The translations under genes and the position numbers were made by a program. A stretch of DNA of 64,000 nt from Cryptomeria japonica (taxonomy: Eukaryota > Streptophyta > Pinopsida > Cupressales > Cupressaceae): positions 142,201,872 through 142,265,871 of the forward strand of contig NC_081413.1 in NCBI RefSeq assembly GCF_030272615.1, read 5' to 3'. Below the pieces are notes generated by a model that did not search any database, had not been told where the DNA came from, and saw only the letters and a program-made list of their open reading frames with translations. Below, piece after piece: positions 49,782 to 61,374 of the stretch. Positions within the stretch are counted from its first letter, which is position 1; the number at the start of each line of letters is the position of its first letter.

Positions 49782-51689
49782 CTATGATGAACTCCCTCCC
49801 TCGGAGTTGCCTGGCCTTGATGGAATCTGAGCCCCTAAAGGACCCGCCCCAGGATCATCCCTCTTGTCTCCTCTATCTAGTGGTGGTGGAGGACCCATAA
49901 CCCCACCACTCGATGCCTGTCTCCTTCGGCTCCCTCCCATAGCTGTCATTGTACGCGACGGTCTATGGAAGCTCCTCGCCCACTGATCCGCTGGCACTGC
50001 ACCATAATAGAGACCCCGCTAGTAGGCAATCTCCTCCCCTACTCGCAGGACATAAGCATATCCTACCCCTGTGTCCTCCGCTGCTTGTCTCCCCGCCCTT
50101 AGTGCTGTCTCAGCCTCTGTATAATGCTGAATAGCCTGATCCCGCTCCCGCTCAGTATCTCTGAGCCTCCTCCTGAGCTGATCCCTCTCCCTCTCCAACT
50201 CCTGGATCTCATCTGCCTGTCCCTGGTAGATCTCCCTTAGCTCTATCAACTCATCCTCCTCTGCGTCAGCCCCCTCCGCCTCTGCCTGTGGCTCCCCCTG
50301 TACGGGTGCCTGCCTCTGTGCCTGTACTTGTACTGGTACCTGTCCCTGTACCTGTACCTATCTGGGACCCTATGTTGCTGGCACCTATAGCGAAAATCCA
50401 CTACGACCCCTCACCACCCGAGCCTGCCTCTCCTCACCACCCTCCTCTCCAACTACTCCCCTCCTCCATCGACCTCTGCCCCCATCACCTGCACCATCAT
50501 CATCATCTCCACCCCCATCTCCATCCAATGGCTCTTCCGGATCCGTCAGGCATGGGAATGGATGCTCTGCCCAATATGTTGTATACTCGGCATCCATGCC
50601 GGAATCCTCAATCTCTAGCCACATGTCCTAGGGTAGTGGCATCATCTCTACCAACTGTGTAACTACTTGATCATATGACAATAGGGGCCCAAACTATGCC
50701 TGATCTCTGATAGTCCGTGCATACATGCCTGAGCCTCGTGGCATCCTCTGGATCCTGCCAAACTACCGGCCAACCCTGTCCACTAGCTGCCTCTCCAGCA
50801 CACAGGGTGTCTGCCCAATCAGATACCTGCTCCGAAAGGTGTAAGGAAGCTCAACTGCATACATCCTACCACTGCTTGTATCCCAGATATGGCCTCCATA
50901 TGACCACATCAATATCATCTATCACTTTCCGCCAATGCTCCAACTTGCCAATCTGTGGCTGCGACTTGATCATATCATACAAGTGCACAAAACTACGTCC
51001 ATGTCCCCTGCCTCTGAAGTGTATTGGCCTCATCACTGGCAGATGCTCATAAGCCCACACTTGCAGCAATGTCACTCCGCAGCCCAATCCCACTGATTCG
51101 TGGTATATGAACTGATGCAGCTCATAGTAGAGGTGTGCCAGCACACACGGTCCCCAAGCATATCTGGTGTGCTGCGTCACCAGTGTCTCTAGTGCTGCTC
51201 ACCAACCCACAGCCAACCCCCGTGTCGCTCTATCTGGACACAGGAACCCACTGATCGCTCCTCCTACCACTACTGGCAGCACTGGCCCTGTGGCTATCAT
51301 AGTGTCCCACGCCACATGTCCTGCCCTCATCTCCAGTCCTGGGTCCTGGAATACTCGTCTCAGGGCCTCCCTATCTCCATCTCGATCGGTATCCTCAGTA
51401 TCCTATATACATCCTCAAGGGTGACTGTCATCTCACCAATTGACAAATGAAATGTACAGGTCTCGAAGTGCTATCTCTCCACCAGTGCAGTCAACAGTCC
51501 CATATTCGCTCAAAACTCAGGCACATATAGAACATGTCTCAATTCCATCTCCTCAATAGCAGCTCGCTCCTCGGTTGTCAGCTCAGGTCGCAACCTCTGA
51601 GTAGATGGGAATCTCTCCCGTGACTCCAACATCGGCAAATACTCCTGCAATCAAGCAAATCAATCATGTCAATCATCGTGGCATTCACT

Positions 51690-52060
51690 GTTCATCACAA
51701 AATGCTACTTTTTTATCTAAGTGCATCTGGCTATCTATCCTAGTGACACTCACTGTTCATCACAAAGTGTTGCTTCTATCCTAGTGACACTCACTGTTCA
51801 TCACAAAGTGTTGCTTCTATCCTAGTGACACTCACTGTTCATCACAAAGTGTTGCTTCTATCCTAGTAGTACTCCCTGTTCATCACAAAGTACTACGTGT
51901 GTGACACTCAGTGTTCATCACAAAGTGTTACTCACATTTGCACTCACTGTTCATCACAAAGTGCTGCTCATATTCTAGTACTCCCTGTTCATCACAAAGT
52001 ACTCTATCTTGGTACTCACTATTCATCACAAAGTGCCTTGATCTATCCTAGTATTCCCTA
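51690..52060. repeat. minisatellite CACTGTTCATCACAAAGTG, about 9 copies
   Basis: Core CACTGTTCATCACAAAGTG occurs every 30-45 bp; three central units of CTATCCTAGTGACACT plus core are nearly identical (39-bp period). The core is roughly self-complementary at its ends (CACT/AGTG). It lies inside the intron of the antisense PMD gene. Confidence 0.92.
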
Positions 52061-52189
52061 GAGGACCTTCTTGAGTGTATCCTCTCAGTAGCTTATCCAA
52101 TCGACAGCGTATGTTCATCACAGAACTGTCGATTTGACCTAGAAGACGCAACTTCACACTTTTTAAACACAAACGCGCTTACCTGACAT

Positions 52190-52460
52190 AAATGTGCTTA
52201 AAGACTGCACAGACGCACCTGAAAAACATAGACGCGCCTGACAAACATAGACGTGCCTGGGCGACACAGACGTGCCTGGGCGACACAGACGTGCCTGGGC
52301 GACACAGACGTGCCTTCTTGGCATAGATGCTACTGACCATCACAAACGCGGCCGTATTTGACACAGACACGATTTCAAACGTAGACGCGCTTGGCACAAA
52401 CACAGACGTGCCTCGTGAGCACAGACGTGCCTGGCACCAACGCAGACGCGCTTGAATGTT
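52190..52460 (-). repeat. inverted CGTCTGTG cluster
   Basis: About twelve copies of CACAGACG or CATAGACG (minus-strand CGTCTGTG/CGTCTATG), three in a perfect 18-bp tandem (GACACAGACGTGCCTGGGC, 52260-52310). It lies in the intron of the antisense gene. Confidence 0.9.
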
Positions 52461-52965
52461 TTTGGACATTTTTTGGACCCTAGTCTAAGTGCATTTATTG
52501 CTCTACCTACCATGCATTAATGACAAAATTAAATGTGTCGAAGCACGAGGAGGTTTGGTGGTACTTACCGGCTCTCCTGCCTCTGTTGGCCTTTGAAATC
52601 GGCTAATGCGGTCGAATCTATGAATGAAGGCCATCACTCCTGACTGCTGCTGCTCTATTTTCGCTCTGCAATCTGCTCTTATGGATGTGTAGATGACAAT
52701 GAGGATGTATTTTCCCCCCGTGGTCTATCTTATAGCCTACCCTAGCCCTCGCCCTCATTTCTAGAGTCAGTCTTCATTATCGCGCGACTCTGTCACTTTA
52801 TCCGGTCAGTCCATTCTAGCCTTTCTTTCTTATCGAGAGATTGTCTGCGATCTTTGCAAACATTTTCATCCAATATCTCGAGGGGGCATATCATTCCCAT
52901 CCTGGGGCAACTTTGTATCAGTTCATCTTATCTTCTTTGAAACAATGCGACAAACCGCATTGTCT

Positions 52966-52980
52966 CAAAGAGGGGCAAAA
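52966..52980 (+). promoter_or_regulatory. element E polypurine tract
   Basis: AAAGAGGGGCAAAA directly before the 3' LTR start TGTAGACACC. Confidence 0.85.
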
Positions 52981-53598
52981 TGTAGACACCTAAAATTGTC
53001 CAGTCTAATTAAATAAATATCTTTATTTATTTAATTACTTTAGCCTAATTCTTCTATTAATTAAATAAATCTTTATTTATTTAATCAATTCATTAACCTT
53101 TTCTACACATGACACATGTCATTCATATCTTAATTCCTACACTACCTACCCCTTTCATTATTTTATTATTTCTTTTACCTACCCTCTAATCATAGCCAAC
53201 CTCCTTTTACACCTCTCAATCTTATCCCTCCATTTCATATAGTGTCTTCTATATAAGGAGATGCTTCCTTCATTATCAAACCCTAATGAAAGATCTTAAG
53301 GACTTGACTACACTACGATCCTACTTACAACCACATTCCGTTCTTTGTTGAGCTCTTGTGCACATAAAATCTGAGAGCAAATATATCAAGCAAGATCAAT
53401 GGAGATAGGAATAATGGAGATCCAAACCCTATTGGACATGTGATGGTATAATCTTTCTGATTTCATTTGATTTACATTGTCTTAGGTAATCTTCATATGT
53501 TATGGTAGATCTTTGTTGTTGTTAGGCTAGGGTTTTGTGGTTGAATCTATTTAGCCTTTCAATATTGTTATTATTGTTATCCATTTTCACCATATACA
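52981..53598 (+). repeat. 3' LTR of element E (618 bp)
   Basis: TGTAGACACC to CCATATACA. Relative to the 5' copy it lacks 150 bp between two CTTCTATTAATTAAATAAAT repeats and has a 15-bp tandem duplication near 53407-53421. Five substitutions otherwise. Confidence 0.95.
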
Positions 53599-53603
53599 AA
53601 AAT

Positions 53604-54479
53604 ATAAACCATTATTGAACTTTTGTTATAATTAAAGCTTTCATTACTGCTTACTTGCAAGTTTTTTGTTGTCTTATACAATAATTCCACCCTCTATCGT
53701 ATCTCATCAGTGGTAGGATGCACTGCTGCCAAAGCAACAATCTCTTTTCTAATTTTTATAAGAGGCATTTTAAAGAATTTCACAAGGTCTGTGGGATCTT
53801 TAGGGTCATCATTTCTTAACCCTAATTATTCCACATCCATAGAAAGGTGATCAGGTACTGCAACTCCCTTTTCCTTTCCCCGAACATCCGTCTGTGTCAA
53901 GAATATCATTAACAATTATAAAATTAGTATAAATCACTAAAAAAAAGAACATAATAATGTAACAGTTTGCTTCTACCTAATTTGTATAATTACAATGAGG
54001 TTTACCTATTCAGTAGACGTGTCACAAGGTACATCTTTGTCTACGATATGTGATGGATCCATGTCGGCCTGTGACAAAGAAAAAATATAAAAAACGTTAG
54101 CGAAATTACATCATACACAACATGAACAACATGAAATTTGTAGACAAAAAGAGTATTAAATAATAAAAAGATGTTGTCATCAAAATCATTGTAAATTTTG
54201 TAATTCCTTACCTTTACTTTATGTAGACTATGTAGGATCCTTAACTAAATGGTCACATAAATAGTCACATAGCTAATAAACAATCCAATTTCCATAAATA
54301 AACACAGTTTAAAAATTGTCACATAAATAGTCACACCCCCTATCTCCATCTCCATATTAAAAGGTGCATCATGAATTAATTATGTAATGGCATTAGAATT
54401 CAAAACAAAATGAATTAATTATGTAAAAAAAATTCTATCAAGAAGTCAATATTCAATAGATAATATACTAATCACATTC
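53604..54479 (-). other. CACTA interior between E and the transposase
   Basis: A possible minus-strand exon near 53900-53690 (DPTDLVKFFKMPLIKIRKE, VALAAVHPTTDE) may belong to the second CACTA protein. The rest is AT-rich and non-coding. Confidence 0.4.
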
Positions 54480-54519
54480 CTCATACATTTCATTCCTCAT
54501 CATCATGAACATCAAGGTC

Positions 54520-54562
<43 letters not shown>

Positions 54563-57500
54563 ACGTCTTCACCATCATCATCACCATCATCACCATCACC
54601 GTCATCATCATCATCATCATCATCATCATCTTCTTCTTCTTCTTCTTCTTCTTCTTCTTCTTCTTCTTCGTCATTGTGAAACTGTCGATCGTGATCATCA
54701 TCCACTTCATCTTCTACTTCTTCGGTATCTTCTTCTTGCATCACATTATACTTTATCGGCCTTCCTCTTGGATCATTTCTAACAACAAATGACCAACCCG
54801 GTTTATGTGGAACCTTTAAGTAAAATACTTGCTCACATTGGCTTGGAAGAACATAGGGCTCATCCCCAACTGGTTCAAATGACCTTGTATTTAGCATTAT
54901 AAAACCATTATCATGTTCAATAATAGTTCTATCAGGATCATTTTTATTCAATCGTAGCCTGTACCATTTGACGACGAACAAAACTAATTTGAAGGAATTA
55001 AAGTCACACTCAAGTATATCATCCAAAATGCCATAGTATCAATTTTGAGAGTGTTGAGGATGAATGTCATTTCTCAATGAAATATTTGTCACCTCAAAGA
55101 CTATAGTGATGCTAGAATCACAAGTTTTCTTCGTGTCATCCAACCTTTTTATGTGAAATTTATGACCATTGCAGCACATAGCGTTGTGGTGTTTGACCTG
55201 CGATATGTCAAACATGTAAAATTTATTGCATTGTGAGTTGATAAACATATGGGTGATTAATAAATTTATACGTACCTATTTATCTCTTAAACCATATGCT
55301 AAATCAATTTCCCTTTGCGTAACATTGGAATCTCCATTACAATGTGCTTCTTTAACCAATGAGGCCACACCTTCCCATGTTAACGTGCATCCAGAAAGTT
55401 GACAATGTTCAATCCATACCGTCATCCAATCAAGATTGTTTGCAATATACAAATGTAGTGCATCCCACTCTCGACCAACTGTGCAAAAAATAAATAAACG
55501 TCTTACAATCGATTTATTTTGAAGATTAAGAATTAATTAGCTACAATAACATCTTATAATTACCTCTCACTTTCCTCAATCTACCTTTCCCCGTCAAGTA
55601 CTCCCCTTCGAATTTGTTAATGGTGTTGGGATCCCAAATGCGATCCACGTGGATCTTTGCTGCAAACTTAGGAAGATATTCAGAAATGTACACCATAGTC
55701 TGGTATACCATATATCCCTCCACCATAGAACCCTCAGGATGTGCTCTTTGTCGAACCAAAGCCTTCAAAAATTTCAAGTGCCTCTCTACCATCCACATTG
55801 ACCTAGTGTGTACAGGTCCACACAATTCAATCTCCTCAACTTGGTGTATGAGGTAGTGTTCTTGTGCATTGAAAAAAGTTGGAGGTAGACACTTTTGCAT
55901 TTCACACATTAAATGAGGAATTTTTCTCTTCCAATATTTTATATCATCTTTATGGATTTCTTTACATGACAACCACCTACAAGGTATTCAAGACGCAAAA
56001 AAATATATTACATAAGAAGTAAAACAAATCGCAAATATAATATCTATACAACGAACTAAACAAATATCACTACATACCTTATGTATTTTCTAGGATCATA
56101 TATGACTTGCTTGACATTATTGTCGAAGTCGTCTGGGAGAGATAGAGGTAGAACGTACTGCAGCAATTATAAAATTATTTTTTCATTTTGTTGTAACATA
56201 ATGAAAAGTACATGTACGCTCAGTACTTAAATACATACTAAAAACACAAGAACATGAATTACCTTAATGAAGGTATGCCAATCACGCATTTTCATCTCTG
56301 GCCCAAATTCATTTTCCTTTGATATGAGATTGTTTATGTTCGCAGCAAATCCTGTGGGAAATCAAATTTTTCGTATGACTTCTTTTATAGCATTGCTTTG
56401 TTGGTTTGTTAATAACCAATGAAGCTCACTTATATTAATCTGGTCTCCATGGCTATTTGATTGAATGACATTTATCATTGCATGATTGGAATCCTGAATG
56501 TCACTACATATCTTGACAATTTTTTCTTTGTCATGCCTTTCATCCAATATTTTCCATAATGTCTTTATTATATTCTTTCAAATATGCATACTATCAAACA
56601 AATGAACAATTTGTAACTGCTCGTAGTAGGGCAACCTACTAAATTGTCGGGGATAACTTTTTATTCCTTAGGAAGGTGGTCATTTATGCCTTCACGACCT
56701 TCATGATCATCAATCACATCATTAGTAAACAAAACAAAATAGAAAAGATGTTTTATGACAAACCAATAGATGGAATGGCATTACCTTGACGATTAATTCT
56801 ATTATATTCCAACTTCCACAGGTGAGGTGTCATTCTTCGTGGCTTTGATGTATTCTCTTCTTTCCCATTGAAAAGATGTTTTTCAGTTTTTCGATACTTA
56901 TGATTTTTGTGGAGAAAGTGCCTATACTCATCAAACACCTGCTTTCCTAAACTTTTTGAATGATGAGATTTCATCTTTGGACCACAAACAGGACATGCAA
57001 ATTTTCCCTTTGTTTGAAGACCTACAAGATAATGTATAATTGGATTAAATATGATAATTTTTTGAATTATAATGTTCATGCACAACTTAAACACTATAAC
57101 ATACCACAAAAATGTGTTAGCCCCGGGGCGTCGTGTATTGTCCATAGAAGCATCGCATGGAATTGAAATTGTCTTTGTACTATTGGTCTAGAGACGTCAT
57201 ACATAGTGACACCATTCCATAACTCCAGCAACTCATCGATAAGAGTCTCGATATATACATTCATATCTTTAACTTGGTACTTACCTAATCGAATGAACAA
57301 AAACATTACATAATTATTATGACCATTTTACTACAATATTTATAATTAAATTTAGATGACTATATTTAAATGATAAAATACCTGGAACAATTATTGCCAA
57401 CATTATGTGCTCCCTCTTTATTGACATCCATGGAGGAATGTTATTGTTGATAACAAAAATAGGCCACATTGAGTAAACAGATCTCATCTCTCCAAATGGA

Positions 57501-58695
57501 TTGACACCGTCCACTGCCAATGAAAGCCAGAGATTACGAGGTTCTTCTTTAAAGTGTGGCCACTTTTCCTCTATATCCATAAATGCTGAACCATCCGCAA
57601 GCATTCAAATAATTTCATCTCGACTTCTACTGCGTGCATGGTAATCCATAAATTGTGCCAAGCTAGTGCACTTGAATAATCATCGCATATGTGGAATAAT
57701 GGGAATATAGCGAAGAACCTTGCGAGGAACCCTTTTTGTTATTTGATCTGTTCGATATATACTGATATGACATTTAGGGCATTTAGTTCAAAATTCATGT
57801 TGTTTGTGATATATAATATGATCACTGGGACAAGCATCTATTTCTTGATACTCCATTCCAATATCTTTCATAACAACAGATAATTCTTAGTATGAGTGAG
57901 GTAGAATATTTGATGGTGGTAACAAAAACTCACCTATCAATTTAGAGCAACAAAATATAATTTGTTATAATAAAGAATATTAATGGTACAACATGATTCA
58001 TAATTTATTATGACATATATGACATGCCTTAACATAGGTGACATTGTTATGTTGGATAAACCATTCATAACCTTCAAGTTCACCAACAACAATACAACGG
58101 AGAGAAGAGTTTCCTGCGAGCCTTCATAAAGGGCCTTAGATGGTAGAGGGACATCATGAACAACATCAAGGTCATCTTCATCATCATGATTAGCTACGCA
58201 AGTACTAAGTGACTCATGGATCAATGTATTTGTACCATCATCTTCAATTGTGTTTTCTAGCTCATGATCACCATCTTCCATGGGATCATTATCTTCAGCT
58301 TCGATATTCACACCTCCATGTTCGTCCACTTTGAAAACCATATTCTCAGAGTTGTGTTGATCCATACCATTGGCTCTGGGGTGCTCGACCTATATAAAAT
58401 TGATATACATAAATAAACCATGATCATGATCTCATCATCACGTGATTTATTATGTATATAAATTGTCAAAACGATATAATGAAAAACTTACCAATGGATG
58501 ATAATCATGTCCACCTTCAATGTGACCATGTAGCCTACAATGTTTCTTCATTGTTTTGATTACAAGTCTTCTAGTTTTTAACCCCTTACAAATTTTTCAC
58601 GAACAATAACAGTTTCCATCACCTTTTCTTTCCAAGTTAGACCACAATCTAGCAATTGTCTCCTTATTTTGTTGTTCGTTGATATTGTCTGACAT
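54480..58695 (-). pseudogene. CACTA transposase (tnp2 type), multi-exon, decayed
   Basis: Exon 1 from ATG 58695 (CYCS stop KICK, then TMKKHCRLHGH: transposase-associated zinc motif). Then an acidic segment (58365-58130). The tnp2 core comes next: ILPHSY near 57885, KVLRYIPIIPHMR near 57735, LAVDGVNPFGEM near 57520, YSMWP, IPPWMSIKREH, then HAMLLWTIHDAPG and, across a GT-AG intron (57026-57108), LQTKGKFACPVCGPK. DUF4218 lies at 55972-55541 (LPPTFFNAQEHYLIHQ, VERHLKFLKALVR, AHPEGSMVEGYM) and DUF4216 at 55030-54760 (VVKWYRL, QCEQVFYLK, PGWSFVVR). The C-terminus is a run of Asp/Glu. Many stops interrupt it. It would have cut the element at its CACTA ends. Confidence 0.9.
54495..54672. repeat. ATC / TTC trinucleotide microsatellite
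   Basis: (ATC)n then (TTC)n. On the minus strand it codes for the Asp and Glu runs at the end of the transposase, so it may be coding rather than neutral. Confidence 0.92.
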
Positions 58696-60199
58696 GGTCT
58701 TTCTTCACAGGCAAGAAAATAGAAATTATTGTCTGACATGGTCTTTTCCTCAGGAGCTGGCAGATCTTGCTTCCATACTTTAATTGTATTTTCTCAAAGG
58801 ACAATCCTAAAAATCCATGCATTGCAAACAAATTTTTACACCTTTGTTGGTTGTGGTGGCATCATAGAGAGTTTACATCAATAAATGAAGAACATGCCAA
58901 TGCTTTTAATGCAGTAATATAAGTCTATCTCTTATTCAATCTAGTAAACCCCCATGATCTTTTGTTGGAGTAGAATTTGTTATATTCTAAAAAGGGTCTT
59001 GTCCTTTGTTGATGGGATATTCATCTACCTCAAGAAATAACTGTTCTTTTCTCCAACAATAAGTGGAACTAAATGAAGATCTAGCACCATGAAATTAATC
59101 CTCAAAAGGATTACTATAGTTAGTTTTGGTAGATAATGATCTTGGTAAAAAACTAATGTGGCTTTACGAAACATTATGTACTAGCTTAGCATACTCTAAC
59201 AACTTTGGTGCGACATGCTAGATCCAATTAAGTCTCCATCGGTATCTCTATTGTGTTTATGGATTGGGATTCAATGTACTCTTTTTATACACAGATTTTA
59301 CTTTCAACTGAGGAGGTTTGTATGTACTTACTTGTCTTTCGATTGTATCCCTATTTCAAGAATTTCTTCTATCAACAAATCATTTGTTGTAAGTTGTACA
59401 AGTGGAAGCTTGAAAATTCCTTCCATACTAGCCTTGTTGATACGTTCAACACCATCTTGTGCAACAAATCTTTAGAACTCCATTTTTCCAAATTGAAGAG
59501 TGAGTAGTAGGGACAATCTAGGACACTTACAGAGGTTTTGCAAGAGATATAAATAGACCTACATATTATGGCTTGATAATGATCAATAGGTAAACAAATA
59601 AGAAACTCTGAATATCAAAATGACTTTCTCAATTGTCTTTACTAGAAATGGATAGATCTACTAATAATGGCTTTATAACTATATGTCAACTTTAGACTCA
59701 ATCCAAGAAGAGTTATAACTAATATGTGATATCTAGATTTTTGATCTCTATAATATAACAATCCCATAATTATGTTTCCACACATCTATACCACAACACA
59801 AACATCATACTAGTGTTCATCCATAGCAATTGATATCCTAATTATAGAATGTGAATATGCACATAACTATGAATAAAGATTAAGAAAAACAAAGAAAGAT
59901 ACTTATTGCAAACATAAATGACTAATGGACAAGAATTGAATTCATTGTAGATAGTTTTGAATATCAAATTCACTTATTTGTGTGCATTTAGTAACTCATG
60001 TACTTGTGGCCAACCATTTATCTCTTTCATAAATTAAACACTTATTAATAACATTAAATGGCTGAGTAATTATGTTTTAGTTGAAATTGAAAATAAAATA
60101 TTTTATTTCAGGACAGCTCACACTATTCCCTATCATATTTTAGACTCTTAGTTTTGTTAGTAGTGGTTTGATGTCTTTGGAGCTGATCATTGCATTTCT
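58696..60199. other. CACTA 5' region, no gene recognised
   Basis: AATTATTGTCTGACATGGTC occurs twice (near 58682 and 58723). Otherwise AT-rich with short motif-less ORFs (for example 59215-59507). It would contain the transposase promoter. Confidence 0.5.
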
Positions 60200-60943
60200 T
60201 TAGTTACGTTTGCCAGCCTACTCCCAGCCTGTGCCAAAATGGGAACTTTGGAACAAGGTATGGACATCCATCAAAGCATAAAAGATAGAGGAATTTTGTC
60301 AGATGTAGTTGCAACTGCACAAAATGGATTTGTTGAGAAGGCTTTAGAAACTTTCAAGCAAATGCAATCAGTAGGTGTAAAGCCAAATTCCATGACCATT
60401 GCTACTATCCTCCCTACCTGTGCCAAAATGGGAGATTTGGAACAGGGTATGGACATTCATCGAAGCATAAAGGATAGAGAAATTTTGTCAGATGTTGTAG
60501 TTGTAACTGTCTTGGTAGACATGTATACAAAATTTGGAAGCATAGACAAGGCATGTGAACTATTTGATGGAATGCCTGAAAGAAATGTTGTCTCGTGGAC
60601 TGCAATGATTGTTGGATATGCACAAAATGGATTTGTCGAAAAGGCTTTAGACACTTTCAAGCAAATGAAATTGGAAGGCATAAAGCCAAATTCCACAACC
60701 TTTTCCAGCATCCTCCTTGCCTGTGCAAAAATGGGATCTTTGGAACAAGATATGGACATCCATCAAAGCATAACGAATAGAGGAATTTTGTTAGGTGTTG
60801 TACTTGCAAATGCCCTGCTTGACATGAATGCAAATTGTGGAAACATGGACAAGGCTCGTGAATTGTTTGATACGATGCCGCAAAGAGATGTGATCTCATG
60901 TGAACAATCAACATGCGCATATACGGGAGGAAGATATTGCTGA
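60200..60943 (+). pseudogene. captured PPR gene fragment inside CACTA
   Basis: An open frame of about 245 codons made of pentatricopeptide repeats of the PLS kind: VTFASLLPACAKMG, EQGMDIHQSI, LVDMYTKFGSIDKACELFDG, MPERNVVSWTAMIVGYAQNG, EKALDTFKQM, GIKPNSTTFSSILLACAKMG. Three copies of the ACAKMG-x-LEQ-x-MDIH unit are visible. Intact PPR proteins are much longer, start with a transit peptide and bind organelle RNA. Here both ends are missing, the first repeat is shortened (DVVATAQNG), and similarity stops after MPQRDVIS near 60895. The piece lies on the strand opposite the transposase, 460 bp inside the right end. The wording recalls gymnosperm PPRs. Confidence 0.88.
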
Positions 60944-61199
60944 TACAAAATTGAATGCTCACTCCTTAATCACAGTTATATGGTTTTACGAGATTAAACT
61001 AGGACAATTCACCATCACATGTATATTTTTTGCAACATGAAATTAAAAACTAAGGCAATTTGAATCTACCTCCTATGTGGGATTGCCTTCGACGCGGGTT
61101 TGATGTTCTTGGGGGTTGAAGTCGCCATGGACACCTACGCGAGATTGCAATTCACAAATGAATTCCCCGCCTCTTTTTTTTTTTTGTAATGGCCGTTGT

Positions 61200-61374
61200 T
61201 GTCAGAATTATGACGAACTCGAGAACTTTTTTGAAAAAAAGAAAATTCTCATTGCTAATGCCTTCTTCGTCAAAACCAAATGGGTAATTTCTGTCGGAAT
61301 TATGACGAATGCGGGCATTTTTTCAAAAAAAAACAAATTTGGCCACAATATACCTTCTCCGTCGGAAACCTCAG
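61200..61374. repeat. CACTA right subterminal repeats
   Basis: GTCAGAATTATGACGAA (61201) and GTCGGAATTATGACGAA (61293) are near-identical, each followed by a poly-A/T run. CTTCGTCA and CCGTCGGAA are also present. Related to the motifs at the left end. Confidence 0.75.

Larger units (their letters stand above)
49782..52634 (-). pseudogene. antisense plant-mobile-domain (PMD) gene carried by element E
   Basis: Exon 1 is ATG 52634 to 52569 (22 codons). A GT-AG intron (51645-52568, 924 bp; donor GTAAGT, acceptor TTGCAG) precedes exon 2 from 51644. Exon 2 reads as a PMD (aminotransferase-like plant mobile domain): FHLSIGEMTVTLEDVYRILR near 51445, ARYAWG-type block YAWGPCVLAHLYYELHQF near 51165, LLQVWAYEHLP near 51055, WRPYLGYKQW near 50890. 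Then come an acidic linker, a coiled coil (ELERERDQLRRRLRDTERE near 50190) and a Pro/Gly/Ser tail ending near 49782. It is broken by frameshifts near 51395 and 50860 and by stops; two or three are at Trp positions. PMD proteins occur as host genes (MAIN/MAIL) and as passengers in Tat-type elements. C-terminal frame joining is approximate. Confidence 0.82.
37701..53598 (+). mobile_element. full-length Ty3/gypsy element E (15,898 bp), Tat/Ogre-like, TSD AAAAT
   Basis: LTRs at 37701-38453 and 52981-53598, AAAAT on both flanks (37696-37700 and 53599-53603), PBS at 38454, PPT at 52966. Coding: gag-pro (40572-43607), pol in another frame (43639-48068), and a spliced antisense gene (49782-52634). 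Two RNase H domains, a G-patch between protease and RT, and great length fit the Tat/Ogre lineage. LTRs differ by 5 substitutions over about 603 aligned bases, plus a 150-bp deletion and a 15-bp duplication in the 3' copy, so insertion was recent relative to F. Confidence 0.95.

Noticed and set aside
51690-52060. CRISPR-like array
   Set aside because: Units are directly tandem with near-identical intervening text, which is a minisatellite.
59215-59507. Overlapping plus-strand ORFs near the CACTA right arm
   Set aside because: No recognisable domain, poor composition; left as non-coding.
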